Positions 15,759 through 21,803 of a stretch of 25,903 nt of DNA are shown in pieces; within the stretch, counting starts at the first letter, position 1, and the number at the start of each line of letters is the position of its first letter. Position numbers and translations under genes: made by a program. This DNA is from a virus. The stretch lies in the IMG/VR virus record IMGVR_UViG_3300046482_000331, positions 1 to 25,903 of that record; one strand, written 5' to 3'. Below the pieces are notes generated by a model. The model was given only the letters and a program-made list of their open reading frames with translations. It did no database searches and had not been told where the DNA came from.

Positions 15759-15975
15759 GGGGCACCTCGTCACGACCGAGGAGATAATCCACACTCACGC
15801 CGAGCACATCAGCAAGACGGACAAGCCGCGCCACCGTGGGCACACTCACGCCACGTTCGTACTTACTCACATCGGTTTTAAACAGCCGCGCCTGGTGCGC
15901 GACATCATCCTGACTCAATCCACGTCGTCGCCGCACGAGCAGCAAGCGCTCCTGTAACAGCGGAACACGTTCCAT
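15751..15975 (-). CDS. XRE-family transcriptional regulator (Cro/cI-type HTH)
   Basis: ATG 15975 follows AGGAGG by 5 nt and gives 74 residues; GTG 15981 is less likely since it would sit on the ribosome site. Nearly the whole protein is one HTH_XRE domain: ERLLLVRRRRGLSQDDVAHQ, then TDVSKYERGVSVPTVARLVRLADVLGVSVDYLLGR. It leads a minus-strand operon of four small genes. A strong divergent promoter pair lies upstream, so it may repress its own promoter and that of the plus-strand HNH/SWIM operon. Confidence 0.85.
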   Translation of the reverse strand: MERVPLLQERLLLVRRRRGLSQDDVAHQARLFKTDVSKYERGVSVPTVARLVRLADVLGVSVDYLLGRDEVPHV

Positions 15976-15992
15976 ACTCACCTCCTACTATG

Positions 15993-16021
15993 ATGATAGC
16001 AAGTGGTGAAAAATATTTCAA
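15993..16021 (-). promoter_or_regulatory. Sigma70-like promoter of the XRE operon
   Basis: On the minus strand, TTGAAA (16021-16016), a 17-base spacer and TATCAT (15998-15993) form a good promoter. Transcription would start near 15986, at the edge of the AGGAGG site, giving a very short leader. Confidence 0.6.
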
Positions 16022-16050
16022 ATTTCTTCTACTTTTTTTCTAAGATTGGC

Positions 16051-16079
16051 TTGCACAGGTAAGCGAGTTAGGCTACAAT
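16051..16079 (+). promoter_or_regulatory. Sigma70-like promoter of HNH gene 4 operon
   Basis: TTGCAC (16051-16056), a 17-base spacer and TACAAT (16074-16079) form a strong candidate. It lies 30 bp from the divergent XRE promoter, so one bound regulator could affect both. Confidence 0.6.
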
Positions 16080-16139
16080 ATTTCTAGAGACAGCATGGCG
16101 GTGGCCAACCCCGCAAGAGAGCATAAGGAGAAAGACAGC

Positions 16140-16733
16140 ATGTATCCAGAGGCACTCATTACCCGTTTTTGGTCCCATGTGCGACAGTGTACACATGGGA
16201 TGACGTGTGACACCTGTTGTTGGGAATGGACAGCAAGTCTGAATTCCTGGGGGTATGGAAATTTTAAAATGACGCCCCGCTACCGCGAAGGACGGGCCAT
16301 CACACAGCACGCACACCGCGTTGCGTATCGGATTCACTATGGGGCATTCGACGACGCAGCATTCGTCTGCCATCGTTGCGATAATCCTGCCTGCGTTAAT
16401 CCACAACATTTATGGCTCGGCACACCAAAAGACAATGTCAATGATGCGGTGAAGAAAGGACGACATCGATCCCAAGTCCTCAAGCTCCCGGAAGAGGAGA
16501 AGCGGGTCATTATGTACGCGAAATCACGCGGGATAAACAATAAGCATCTTGCCATGATTTTCGCAGTCACGATCCAAACGATACGTCTCATTGGGCATCA
16601 GCAAGTGTTCCACAGTCCTAAGGAAGGATTTCAGGACTATGCCGCAGAGTATGTGAAGATGGCAATTGAAAAAAGGTTAGCGGCTTTACGAGAGCAGTTA
16701 CTCGAAGTCTGCCAGCAGTTAAAAGAACAGTAA
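16140..16733 (+). CDS. HNH_3 homing-type endonuclease with C-terminal HTH
   Basis: ATG 16140 is preceded by AAGGAG and gives 197 residues; ATG 16095 lies in an identical 10-base context but lacks a ribosome site. The HNH_3 core is clear: CCWEWTASLNSWGYGNF, AHRVAYRIHYGAF, FVCHRCDNPACVNPQHLWLGTPKDN and a Lys/Arg turn. Residues 120-155 (EEKRVIMYAKSRGINNKHLAMIFAVTIQTIRLI) look like a helix-turn-helix used to bind the target. It is the first gene of a plus-strand operon. It could be a homing gene or a resident nuclease; no split host gene is seen. Confidence 0.85.
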   Translation: MYPEALITRFWSHVRQCTHGMTCDTCCWEWTASLNSWGYGNFKMTPRYREGRAITQHAHRVAYRIHYGAFDDAAFVCHRCDNPACVNPQHLWLGTPKDNVNDAVKKGRHRSQVLKLPEEEKRVIMYAKSRGINNKHLAMIFAVTIQTIRLIGHQQVFHSPKEGFQDYAAEYVKMAIEKRLAALREQLLEVCQQLKEQ

Positions 16734-16746
16734 GGAAACATAGCGC

Positions 16747-16783
16747 GGCGTACCGCCAAGCCCTAGGAAGCGAACGGTACGCC
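16747..16783. repeat. 9-bp inverted repeat before the SWIM gene
   Basis: GGCGTACCG (16747-16755) and CGGTACGCC (16775-16783) are perfect arms around a 19-base loop. It begins 13 bases after the HNH stop, and no T-run follows. It could be an mRNA hairpin or an operator. Confidence 0.45.
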
Positions 16784-16817
16784 ACACCACCCCTGAACCC
16801 CATGGAGGAGTCGAGAG

Positions 16818-17363
16818 ATGCGCACCGTAGCAGAAACCATCCAGTTTGACAATGCCCTGAGAGACCTGGCCGAGCGTGCCCGCACCCGGTACGCCGGCGA
16901 AACGGCCCGCATCGACCGCGGCCTCTGCCTGGCGCTGAACGGCCACGTCACGCTGCACCAGGACGGGACGGCCAGCGTGCAGAGCGGCCGCGACGCCGAG
17001 GTGGTGTATACGGTAAACGGGCACTGCGATTGCCCGGATGCGACGCGGGCCCCGGAAGGCCGGTGTAAACATGTATGGGCTCGCTGCTTCGTCCGCAAAG
17101 CCCACAAGCAGATCGAGGAGGACCGGGCCGCCAACACGTATTATGCCACGTACTACGCCGAGCATGGCCTGGCGTATCAGGGCATCGCGCAGTACATCCC
17201 CGGGCAGGGCTGGGTGTTTCAGTCGGACGAGGATGACTTTACGCTGACCTACGCTGACCATGCCAGCCTGGTGCTGGGCGGCCGCGTCGATATCCTCGAA
17301 GCGCAGCGCGCCGCCGATGGTTCGCTGGTTGAGAAAGTCTGCTTCGGCACAGGGAGGAGTTAA
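16818..17363 (+). CDS. SWIM zinc-finger protein
   Basis: ATG 16818 follows GGAGGAG and gives 181 residues. The SWIM signature CxC-x(n)-CxH is complete: CDCPDATRAPEGRCKHVWA at about 73-91. Before it lies a strand-rich segment (GHVTLHQDGTASVQSG...EVVYTVNG) that recurs in the SWIM gene at 24691. The C-terminal 90 residues are rich in Tyr and Asp and are of unknown family. SWIM fingers bind DNA or proteins. The sequence GGAGTCGAGAGATG around the start is identical to that of the 24691 gene. Confidence 0.82.
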   Translation: MRTVAETIQFDNALRDLAERARTRYAGETARIDRGLCLALNGHVTLHQDGTASVQSGRDAEVVYTVNGHCDCPDATRAPEGRCKHVWARCFVRKAHKQIEEDRAANTYYATYYAEHGLAYQGIAQYIPGQGWVFQSDEDDFTLTYADHASLVLGGRVDILEAQRAADGSLVEKVCFGTGRS

Positions 17364-17366
17364 ACC

Positions 17367-17462
17367 ATGATTGCCGAATACCTTGTCCTGGTCTTGGCCT
17401 TCAGCGTCGCTGAAGGCCTCCTCCTGTGTGTCGTGCACCAGTATCTGCGCCGCCGCCGCTAA
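17367..17462 (+). CDS. 31-residue single-pass membrane micro-protein
   Basis: ATG 17367 lies behind a strong GGAGGAG site that overlaps the SWIM gene stop, and TAA is at 17460-17462. The product is short: MIAEYLVLVLAFSVAEGLLL followed by CVVHQYLRRRR. It is one hydrophobic membrane segment with an Arg-rich tail that should stay in the cytoplasm. It is too short for family recognition, but the ribosome site, tight spacing and following hairpin support it. Confidence 0.6.
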   Translation: MIAEYLVLVLAFSVAEGLLLCVVHQYLRRRR

Positions 17463-17470
17463 CCCCACCC

Positions 17471-17492
17471 CGGGCGCCACGCGTGGCGCCCG
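17471..17492. repeat. GC hairpin element 1 (perfect 22-bp palindrome)
   Basis: Arms GGGCGCC (17472-17478) and GGCGCCC (17485-17491) flank ACGCGT, itself palindromic. It begins 9 bases after the stop of the membrane micro-protein. The same arms recur twice downstream. Confidence 0.7.
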
Positions 17493-17505
17493 ACAAGGAG
17501 CCCTG

Positions 17506-17664
17506 ATGCCCACACTCGATGACCACGAAGAACGCTTGCAGCAGCATGCCGAACGGATTCGGTTGCTCGAAGACTTGATGGCGCGCGCCATCGCCCTGAA
17601 CGAACTGGTGGTGCAATTGCTCCAGCGCCAGGCGGACGGCGGCCCCCAGAACGGGCAGCCCTGA
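17506..17664 (+). CDS. Micro coiled-coil protein C
   Basis: ATG 17506 has AAGGAG 6 nt upstream and gives 52 residues in one charged helix: LDDHEERLQQHAERIRLLED then LNELVVQLLQRQADGGPQNG. The start resembles micro protein A and the tail resembles B, which are both on the opposite strand near 15.5 kb. Hairpin elements lie on both sides. Function unknown. Confidence 0.65.
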   Translation: MPTLDDHEERLQQHAERIRLLEDLMARAIALNELVVQLLQRQADGGPQNGQP

Positions 17665-17674
17665 GCGCACCCCC

Positions 17675-17693
17675 GGGCGCCCACACGGCGCCC
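17675..17693. repeat. GC hairpin element 2
   Basis: GGGCGCC (17675-17681) and GGCGCCC (17687-17693) are perfect arms around CACAC. It begins 10 bases after the stop of micro protein C and is followed by the AAAGGAG site of the next gene. Confidence 0.7.
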
Positions 17694-17711
17694 CAGAAAG
17701 GAGATGCGACG

Positions 17712-17948
17712 ATGTTGACCCCACACGAAGAGACGCAGTGGTACGACTATGTCGAGACCATGGCTCAGCGAGGCCTGACGGTGGACGTAAGCGAGCTGGT
17801 GGACGTGCTGCGCCATCTGGAGGATGCCCCCGCAGGGCACGTGCTGGCCGCCGCCCTGGGAGTCGGCACCATGCCCCTGGAGGATCTGGCCAGGCGCCTG
17901 ACCTTACAGACGCGGACCATCATCGAGACCGGCCGCGTCCCACGGTAA
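17712..17948 (+). CDS. Small helical protein, unknown function
   Basis: ATG 17712 follows AAAGGAGATG by about 6 nt and gives 78 residues. The protein is helical and acidic in the first half (HEETQWYDYVETMAQRGL, VSELVDVLRHLEDAPAG). The end, MPLEDLARRLTLQTRTIIETGR, resembles a helix pair. No motif is recognised. It is the last gene of the micro-gene operon and is also followed by a GC hairpin. Confidence 0.65.
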   Translation: MLTPHEETQWYDYVETMAQRGLTVDVSELVDVLRHLEDAPAGHVLAAALGVGTMPLEDLARRLTLQTRTIIETGRVPR

Positions 17949-17957
17949 CCCCCCACC

Positions 17958-17976
17958 GGGCGCCCCCGTGGCGCCC
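17958..17976. repeat. GC hairpin element 3
   Basis: GGGCGCC (17958-17964) and GGCGCCC (17970-17976) flank CCCGT. It begins 9 bases after the stop at 17948. No T-run follows, so it is not a standard terminator. Confidence 0.7.
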
Positions 17977-17989
17977 ATCCCGGCACACC

Positions 17990-18050
17990 ATGGAAAGCTA
18001 AAGTTTCCATGTATATCCTCGTAACTTCTTGATGTACCTGCTCTTAAGAG
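17990..18050. repeat. Inverted repeat and palindrome in convergent gap
   Basis: ATGGAAA/TTTCCAT (17990-18010) is a 7-bp inverted repeat. CTCTTAAGAG (18041-18050) is a perfect palindrome. Both lie between the end of the micro-gene operon and the end of the XRE repressor gene on the other strand. Neither has a T-run; one could assist termination or be a protein site. Confidence 0.35.
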
Positions 18051-18094
18051 ATCCGTATTTTCCCTGGTTGCGCCTGGGTTGCGGATTGACGTCC

Positions 18095-18553
18095 TCAAGC
18101 CGTCTCCGTGCCGTTGCGCTCCGTGTCCCCGTGTCCCCCGGTCTCCGTGTCTGCCTCTGCCTGTCCCTGGCGCCGGAGCTCCTGCCAGAGATCGCTGACC
18201 CGGGTCAACTGTTCCTGCGAGAGGTTGCCGAGGATGACCATCCCCCCGTTGGCCACCCAGACGCGCACTTCGCCCGCCGCGTGGTAGTGCACGACGCGGC
18301 CACCGCCGAGGCCGCCGAGCAGTTCATCAATGCTGGTACGCAGGGCGGCCGCCAGGTCCTGCGCGTGCTCGAGGGACGGCCACACCTTGCCACCCTCAAT
18401 CTGCGAGATGTTTTCCTGGGTCACGCCGATGCGCTGCGCCAGCTCGCCCTGGGAAAGCCCCAGACGTTCCCGGTGCAGGCGCACCATGCGCCCAAAAAGC
18501 TCCTGCCTGACCCGACTCTGCGCCCGTCCACGCTTCTGTTTTGCCGCCGGCAT
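18095..18553 (-). CDS. XRE-family repressor, cI-like candidate
   Basis: ATG 18553 gives 152 residues. Residues 18-80 are an HTH_XRE domain (RLHRERLGLSQGELAQR, GVTQENISQIEGGKVWPSLEHAQDLAAALRTSIDELL, described by its helices). The rest is a short beta-like segment (VVHYHAAGEVRVWVANGG) and an acidic tail, without the Ser/Lys autocleavage site of LexA-type repressors. A 247-bp AT-rich region with divergent promoters separates it from an XRE gene on the other strand, the arrangement of a lambda-like switch. The role is inference from that layout. Confidence 0.8.
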   Translation of the reverse strand: MPAAKQKRGRAQSRVRQELFGRMVRLHRERLGLSQGELAQRIGVTQENISQIEGGKVWPSLEHAQDLAAALRTSIDELLGGLGGGRVVHYHAAGEVRVWVANGGMVILGNLSQEQLTRVSDLWQELRRQGQAEADTETGGHGDTERNGTETA

Positions 18554-18615
18554 GCTGCACCATCCGTGTCAACGTATAACTTTTTTCCGCGCCAGTATAA
18601 GTAAAAGTTCTTGTA

Positions 18616-18644
18616 ACTATAGACAACAATTAACATTCCGTAAA
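18616..18644 (-). promoter_or_regulatory. Candidate promoter of the cI-like gene
   Basis: On the minus strand TTTACG (18644-18639), a 17-base spacer and TATAGT (18621-18616). The leader would be about 55 nt. Confidence 0.45.
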
Positions 18645-18706
18645 GTCATATAAATTCCAGATATTAAATATAGGAAAAATAGAACGTTTCGAGGCTGTTT
18701 TTAGGC

Positions 18707-18735
18707 TTGCAGGGTCGCATTAATCTGACTATAAG
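18707..18735 (+). promoter_or_regulatory. Sigma70-like promoter of the Cro-like operon
   Basis: TTGCAG (18707-18712), a 17-base spacer and TATAAG (18730-18735). It would drive the small XRE gene and the downstream ParB-like genes. Confidence 0.55.
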
Positions 18736-18800
18736 GTGACTTTATCAAACTCACAGATACTTTGGCCTCTTGTCCTGGAGACAGCGGAGAGGAGGACCCA

Positions 18801-19061
18801 TTGTCGACGACCAGATTAGGCAGCCTGCTCCTGGCCGGCCGGGTCATGGCTGGCTTCAAACAGATCGACGCCGCAGATCACGCCAACATCTCGCAACCCT
18901 ATCTCTCGATGATTGAACATGGCAAGTGTGCCCCCTCACGCGCCCTCAGAGACCGCCTGTGCATGCTCTACGGCCTGGAGGTGGACAAGGTTGAGGCGGC
19001 CGTCAAGCGCGGCGGGCCGCGACTGGCGCTGCTGCTGCTGGTGGGCGGGTGGTGCGTATGA
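18801..19061 (+). CDS. Small XRE-family regulator, Cro-like candidate
   Basis: TTG 18801, 5 nt after a perfect AGGAGG, is the preferred start, giving 86 residues; the earlier TTG 18762 has no ribosome site. The HTH is seen as FKQIDAADHANISQPYLSMI then EHGKCAPSRALRDRLCMLYG, with an SQPYLSMIEHG recognition-helix pattern. The C-terminus is hydrophobic (PRLALLLLVGGWCV). It is divergent to the cI-like gene and first in a plus-strand operon, and its stop overlaps the next start (ATGA). Confidence 0.72.
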   Translation: MSTTRLGSLLLAGRVMAGFKQIDAADHANISQPYLSMIEHGKCAPSRALRDRLCMLYGLEVDKVEAAVKRGGPRLALLLLVGGWCV

Positions 19062-19345
19062 GCCCGCCCGCGTGCCCCGTATGCCGCGTCCTCACCAGCT
19101 ATGCCGAGGTGCTGCTCGTGCAGTTCGTGCTGGCACTCCAGGACCTGGTGCGGACCTGTTGCCCGGCCTGTGCCGAGCCCTGGGGCGAGCACGGCCTGGC
19201 GCATCCGCATCAGCGAGTGGGGCGGGTATCCTCCTGCCCAGGCATCGAGGGAGAAGGTGAACTGCAGCAGAGTGATCATGCGAGAGAGCGGGGCTGGGTG
19301 TGGGATCCAGCCCCAGACAACCTGATCCATCCCGCGCATGGGTGA
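19058..19345 (+). CDS. Small double-CxxC (zinc-ribbon-like) protein
   Basis: ATG 19058 overlaps the previous stop (ATGA), indicating coupled translation, and gives 95 residues. Two Cys pairs, CPVC (7-10) and CCPAC (about 34-38), could hold one zinc ion. The C-terminus is His/Trp-rich without a recognised domain and may be disordered. No function is known; such proteins often act as small phage regulators. Confidence 0.6.
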   Translation: MSPPACPVCRVLTSYAEVLLVQFVLALQDLVRTCCPACAEPWGEHGLAHPHQRVGRVSSCPGIEGEGELQQSDHARERGWVWDPAPDNLIHPAHG

Positions 19346-19384
19346 CACCTCGCGGGAGGATCCTGCAACCAGAAGGAAAGCATA

Positions 19385-20260
19385 ATGGCCGAGAGGCAAA
19401 ATACCAAACAGGTCGAAACTAGCCCTGCAGTGCAACGCAAGCCCTCCCGCGAGGCCTTGCCCGAGATTGAATGGCTGGCGGTCGCGGATTTGCTTGTGGA
19501 CTATAGCTATCAACATCGCCCGTATGCCAGTGCGATCGAAGCGCTCAACAAGGATTTCCAGGAGGCCCATAGCGGCTTTATTCTGGTCAATCAGCGGGCG
19601 GATGGCAGCATGTGGATTCTCGATGGACAGACGCGTCACGCTGTGCACCAGCTGCGCGGGATCCGGTGGATCAGGGCGGAAATGCTCCATGGGCTCACCC
19701 AGGCCGACGAGGCTGAGGTGTATTTACTCAAATGCATCAACGCCAAACGCATGCCGGTGGATTTCTTTCTGGCGGAATATATCGCCAGACGACCCATCGC
19801 CGTGCTCATCCATGACGTACTCACCAAACGTGGGATTGAGATTGAGTCCTACGCCACAACGCAACGGCGGCGCGGGATCGATACCACCCCGGTGGTCACC
19901 TGCGTCAGCTATCTCAAGCGCATGATTCACCGGGATCCCAGCGGGGAGGTGTTAGGGATGGCCCTGGATTTGATTGACGATACCTGGGAGTACAGCGGGA
20001 ATTCGCTGACCGCGATCTTTCTAGACGCCATCCACAAAATCCTCGTGGCGCATGCCGATGAACTGGACCGCAAAGCCTTTATCACGAAGTTGGAAGGGCA
20101 CCGTCCCGAAGAATTGCGTGAGCAAGCGCTGCTCCTCAGGCTCGGCACGAAACCCCAACTCTCCGTCGGCGTCGCGCTGCAGCGGGTGATGATCGATCTC
20201 TACAATCACGGCCGGCCGCAGGACAGGAGGATCACCCTTGGATCTCCAAACCGCAGCTAG
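19385..20260 (+). CDS. ParB-like domain protein (DUF6551-like)
   Basis: ATG 19385 follows AAGGAAAG and gives 291 residues. The first 110 residues have the ParB-like core: IEWLAVADLLVDYSYQHRP, then a strand-helix, then MWILDGQTRHAVHQLRG (the DGQ-R motif) and IRWIRAEMLHGLTQADEAE. The rest is helical (DFFLAEYIARRPIAVLIHDVL and further helices). This pattern is that of phage ParB-like proteins such as DUF6551, thought to act on DNA or as NTP-binding folds in replication or regulation. It is in an operon with the next gene, which starts inside its 3' end. Confidence 0.72.
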   Translation: MAERQNTKQVETSPAVQRKPSREALPEIEWLAVADLLVDYSYQHRPYASAIEALNKDFQEAHSGFILVNQRADGSMWILDGQTRHAVHQLRGIRWIRAEMLHGLTQADEAEVYLLKCINAKRMPVDFFLAEYIARRPIAVLIHDVLTKRGIEIESYATTQRRRGIDTTPVVTCVSYLKRMIHRDPSGEVLGMALDLIDDTWEYSGNSLTAIFLDAIHKILVAHADELDRKAFITKLEGHRPEELREQALLLRLGTKPQLSVGVALQRVMIDLYNHGRPQDRRITLGSPNRS

Positions 20261-20813
20261 GCGCTATGAAGAAACGCGGCACTTTTGGGCGCGCGAAATG
20301 GCCCTCAAACTTGTCGAAGGCCATTACCTGAAGCTCGTGCACCTGTTGCGGTGCATGCAGGCCAACGCGGCGCCCATGTCCACGAGGATGCTTGCTGCAA
20401 CCTGGCCCATGGGCAATGGCAAACTCATCTCACATGAGCGTGGTGTCGTCATGAGCCTCAAGGCTCTCAGGCGTGCAGGCATGGTCAAACGCAGCTCCAG
20501 GGCTGACTGTGTCTTTTGGTATACGCTGACAGAATTAGGGGAAATGGTGTGCCTGTATCTGCCTCTGGATGAGGGCAATGCCGCGACGAAAAATACCCGC
20601 TCACCTTCGGTTGGGAAAATACAGAACGCGTTCCCAACCGATGGTGGCGAGACACATACGCCGCCAGACGAACACAAGGTGGAGGGGGACAATCCGGTCC
20701 TGGACAATCAACAGCTGGAGGAAGCCCATAATCAGCCTGGCAACCAACCGATGGAGCAGACACGCAAACGCGGGCGACCTCGGAAAACGCTCGTGGCTGC
20801 AGACAGCGCTTGA
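20238..20813 (+). CDS. Putative winged-helix DNA-binding protein with AT-hook tail
   Basis: TTG 20238 lies 7 nt after AGGAGG and within the end of the ParB-like gene, giving 191 residues. Residues 20-115 are helical then strand-like (ATWPMGNGKLISHERGVVMS, LKALRRAGMVKRSSRADCVF, WYTLTELGEMV), compatible with a winged helix. The last 70 residues are polar and disordered and end in RKRGRPRKT, an AT-hook-like motif. A replication-initiation or regulatory role is plausible but unproven. Confidence 0.6.
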   Translation: MDLQTAARRYEETRHFWAREMALKLVEGHYLKLVHLLRCMQANAAPMSTRMLAATWPMGNGKLISHERGVVMSLKALRRAGMVKRSSRADCVFWYTLTELGEMVCLYLPLDEGNAATKNTRSPSVGKIQNAFPTDGGETHTPPDEHKVEGDNPVLDNQQLEEAHNQPGNQPMEQTRKRGRPRKTLVAADSA

Positions 20814-20822
20814 GAGCTCTCA

Positions 20823-20845
20823 GGGAGGGGGACATCCCCCCTCCT
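20823..20845. terminator. G/C-rich hairpin between convergent genes
   Basis: GGGGG and CCCCC arms with a short ACAT loop, extended by AGG/TCC past one bulge, lie at the junction of two converging genes. It overlaps the stop of the minus-strand gene. No T-run follows on either strand, so termination is only a possibility. Confidence 0.35.
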
Positions 20846-21053
20846 ACGCCGTCGGGGCCAGGGCGCGGCGGCGGCGATCTTTGGTGCGATCTCGCTCCTC
20901 CTTGAGAAGCCGCCTGGCGAGCGCAGAGGCACCTTCAGGATGCACATCCAACCACTCTTTCAGGTCGCAGGGCACCATGATGTGGATCTGATACGTCAAC
21001 CCTTTAGGTTTCGGGCCTGGTTTTTTGCGTGGTGAGGTCTCTGGAGTATCCAT
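20844..21053 (-). CDS. Small ribbon-helix-helix-like DNA-binding protein
   Basis: ATG 21053 gives 69 residues; a frame reaching 21110 would run through the promoter. The N-terminus is basic with a GRP-like patch (PRKKPGPKPKG). Next come a strand (TYQIHIMVPCD), a helix (LKEWLDVHPEG) and a second helix (ASALARRLLKEERDRTKD), the order of an RHH (Arc/CopG-type) fold. No Shine-Dalgarno is seen, and the leader is short. The near-symmetric divergent promoter just upstream, with TTGTAC/GTACAA arms, could be its own operator. Confidence 0.6.
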   Translation of the reverse strand: MDTPETSPRKKPGPKPKGLTYQIHIMVPCDLKEWLDVHPEGASALARRLLKEERDRTKDRRRRALAPTA

Positions 21054-21081
21054 GTGATAAGTGTAGCACAAATGGATAATT

Positions 21082-21111
21082 GTTGTACATAAGGGAAAAA
21101 TCACGTACAAT
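21082..21111. promoter_or_regulatory. Near-symmetric divergent promoter/operator
   Basis: Plus strand: TTGTAC (21083-21088), 17 bases, TACAAT (21106-21111). Minus strand: TTGTAC (21110-21105), 17 bases, TACAAC (21087-21082). The two promoters lie on top of each other, and TTGTAC/GTACAA makes a 6-bp inverted repeat. Only one polymerase could use it at a time. It serves the RHH-like gene (minus) and the HNH-primase genes (plus). Confidence 0.6.
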
Positions 21112-21161
21112 TAATCTACAAAAATCATACGGATATCTTCGCAACACAGAAGGACCTCTCT

Positions 21162-21803
21162 ATGCCTCCCCTCGCCCCAAAACCATACAGCGTCATTCAT
21201 CACGAAGCCCCCCTGCCACCTGATCTCAGCAAGGGCCAGACGCTCATCGCGCTCTATGCCCTGCAACAATGGGAATGCCTCAAGCAACCCCAACTCAGCC
21301 CCTACAAACCCGGCTACTTCTATAACGCCATCCAGGGCATTTTACGCGGGCTGGAGACCCCATCGCGAGGCACCGCGTTGCGCCATCTCGCCACCAGTGC
21401 CTGCATCGCCTGTGGCGATCCCGTCAATCCGCTGCGTTCCAGATTCGATCATATCATTCCAAGCGCCAGCGGTGGTCCGGAAGACCTCGGCAATGCCCTC
21501 GTCTTGTGTCGTCCGCATAACAGCTCGAAAGGGACGAGGGACCTGCTCGACTGGTGGCTGTGGAAATCCTACGATGCCCTCCTGCTGCCTCGAGAGGTCC
21601 TGTGCCTCTATGCCCGTATTCACTGGCAGCATTACGGCCCAGAAGTTCTTGGCGAACCCACACCGCCCTTTCTTGCCGCGTTCCTGTGTGCCCGCGCTGC
21701 AGCCCTCCCCGGCGATGACTACCGCATTGCCCTGATCGGTGCAGCCTTTGCCGCCAGTGGCTTTGTACGCTGGCTCAAGGAGCCCCCACGCCATGGCACG
21801 TGA
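21162..21803 (+). CDS. HNH endonuclease adjoining the primase gene
   Basis: ATG 21162 follows AGAAGGA and gives 213 residues. The HNH core is central: CIACGDPVNPLRSRFDHIIP, then SGGPEDLGNALVLCRPHNSS with the conserved D-H and N/H, followed by a KGTRD turn. The N- and C-terminal helical parts (YKPGYFYNAIQGILRG, CARAAALPGDDYRIALIG) are not recognised. It lacks the basic repeat N-terminus of the late-block HNH genes. It overlaps the primase start by 11 nt and shares its promoter, so it may be a resident partner of replication rather than a parasite. Confidence 0.78.
   Translation: MPPLAPKPYSVIHHEAPLPPDLSKGQTLIALYALQQWECLKQPQLSPYKPGYFYNAIQGILRGLETPSRGTALRHLATSACIACGDPVNPLRSRFDHIIPSASGGPEDLGNALVLCRPHNSSKGTRDLLDWWLWKSYDALLLPREVLCLYARIHWQHYGPEVLGEPTPPFLAAFLCARAAALPGDDYRIALIGAAFAASGFVRWLKEPPRHGT

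Larger units (their letters stand above)
18554..18800. promoter_or_regulatory. AT-rich divergent control region (switch candidate)
   Basis: This 247-bp gap has the lowest GC seen in the regulatory part. It lies between two divergent XRE genes and contains the promoters listed separately. AACTTTT and AAAAGTT near 18577-18609 can pair. It is the best candidate for operator sites of the two regulators. Confidence 0.55.

Noticed and set aside
16719-17840. 373-codon open frame on the minus strand
   Set aside because: It lies opposite the SWIM and micro-genes, runs through their hairpins, and has a low-complexity Arg/Ala/Gly translation.
17471-17976. Rho-independent terminators
   Set aside because: The hairpins are GC-rich but none is followed by a T-run, and each precedes a ribosome site or non-T sequence.
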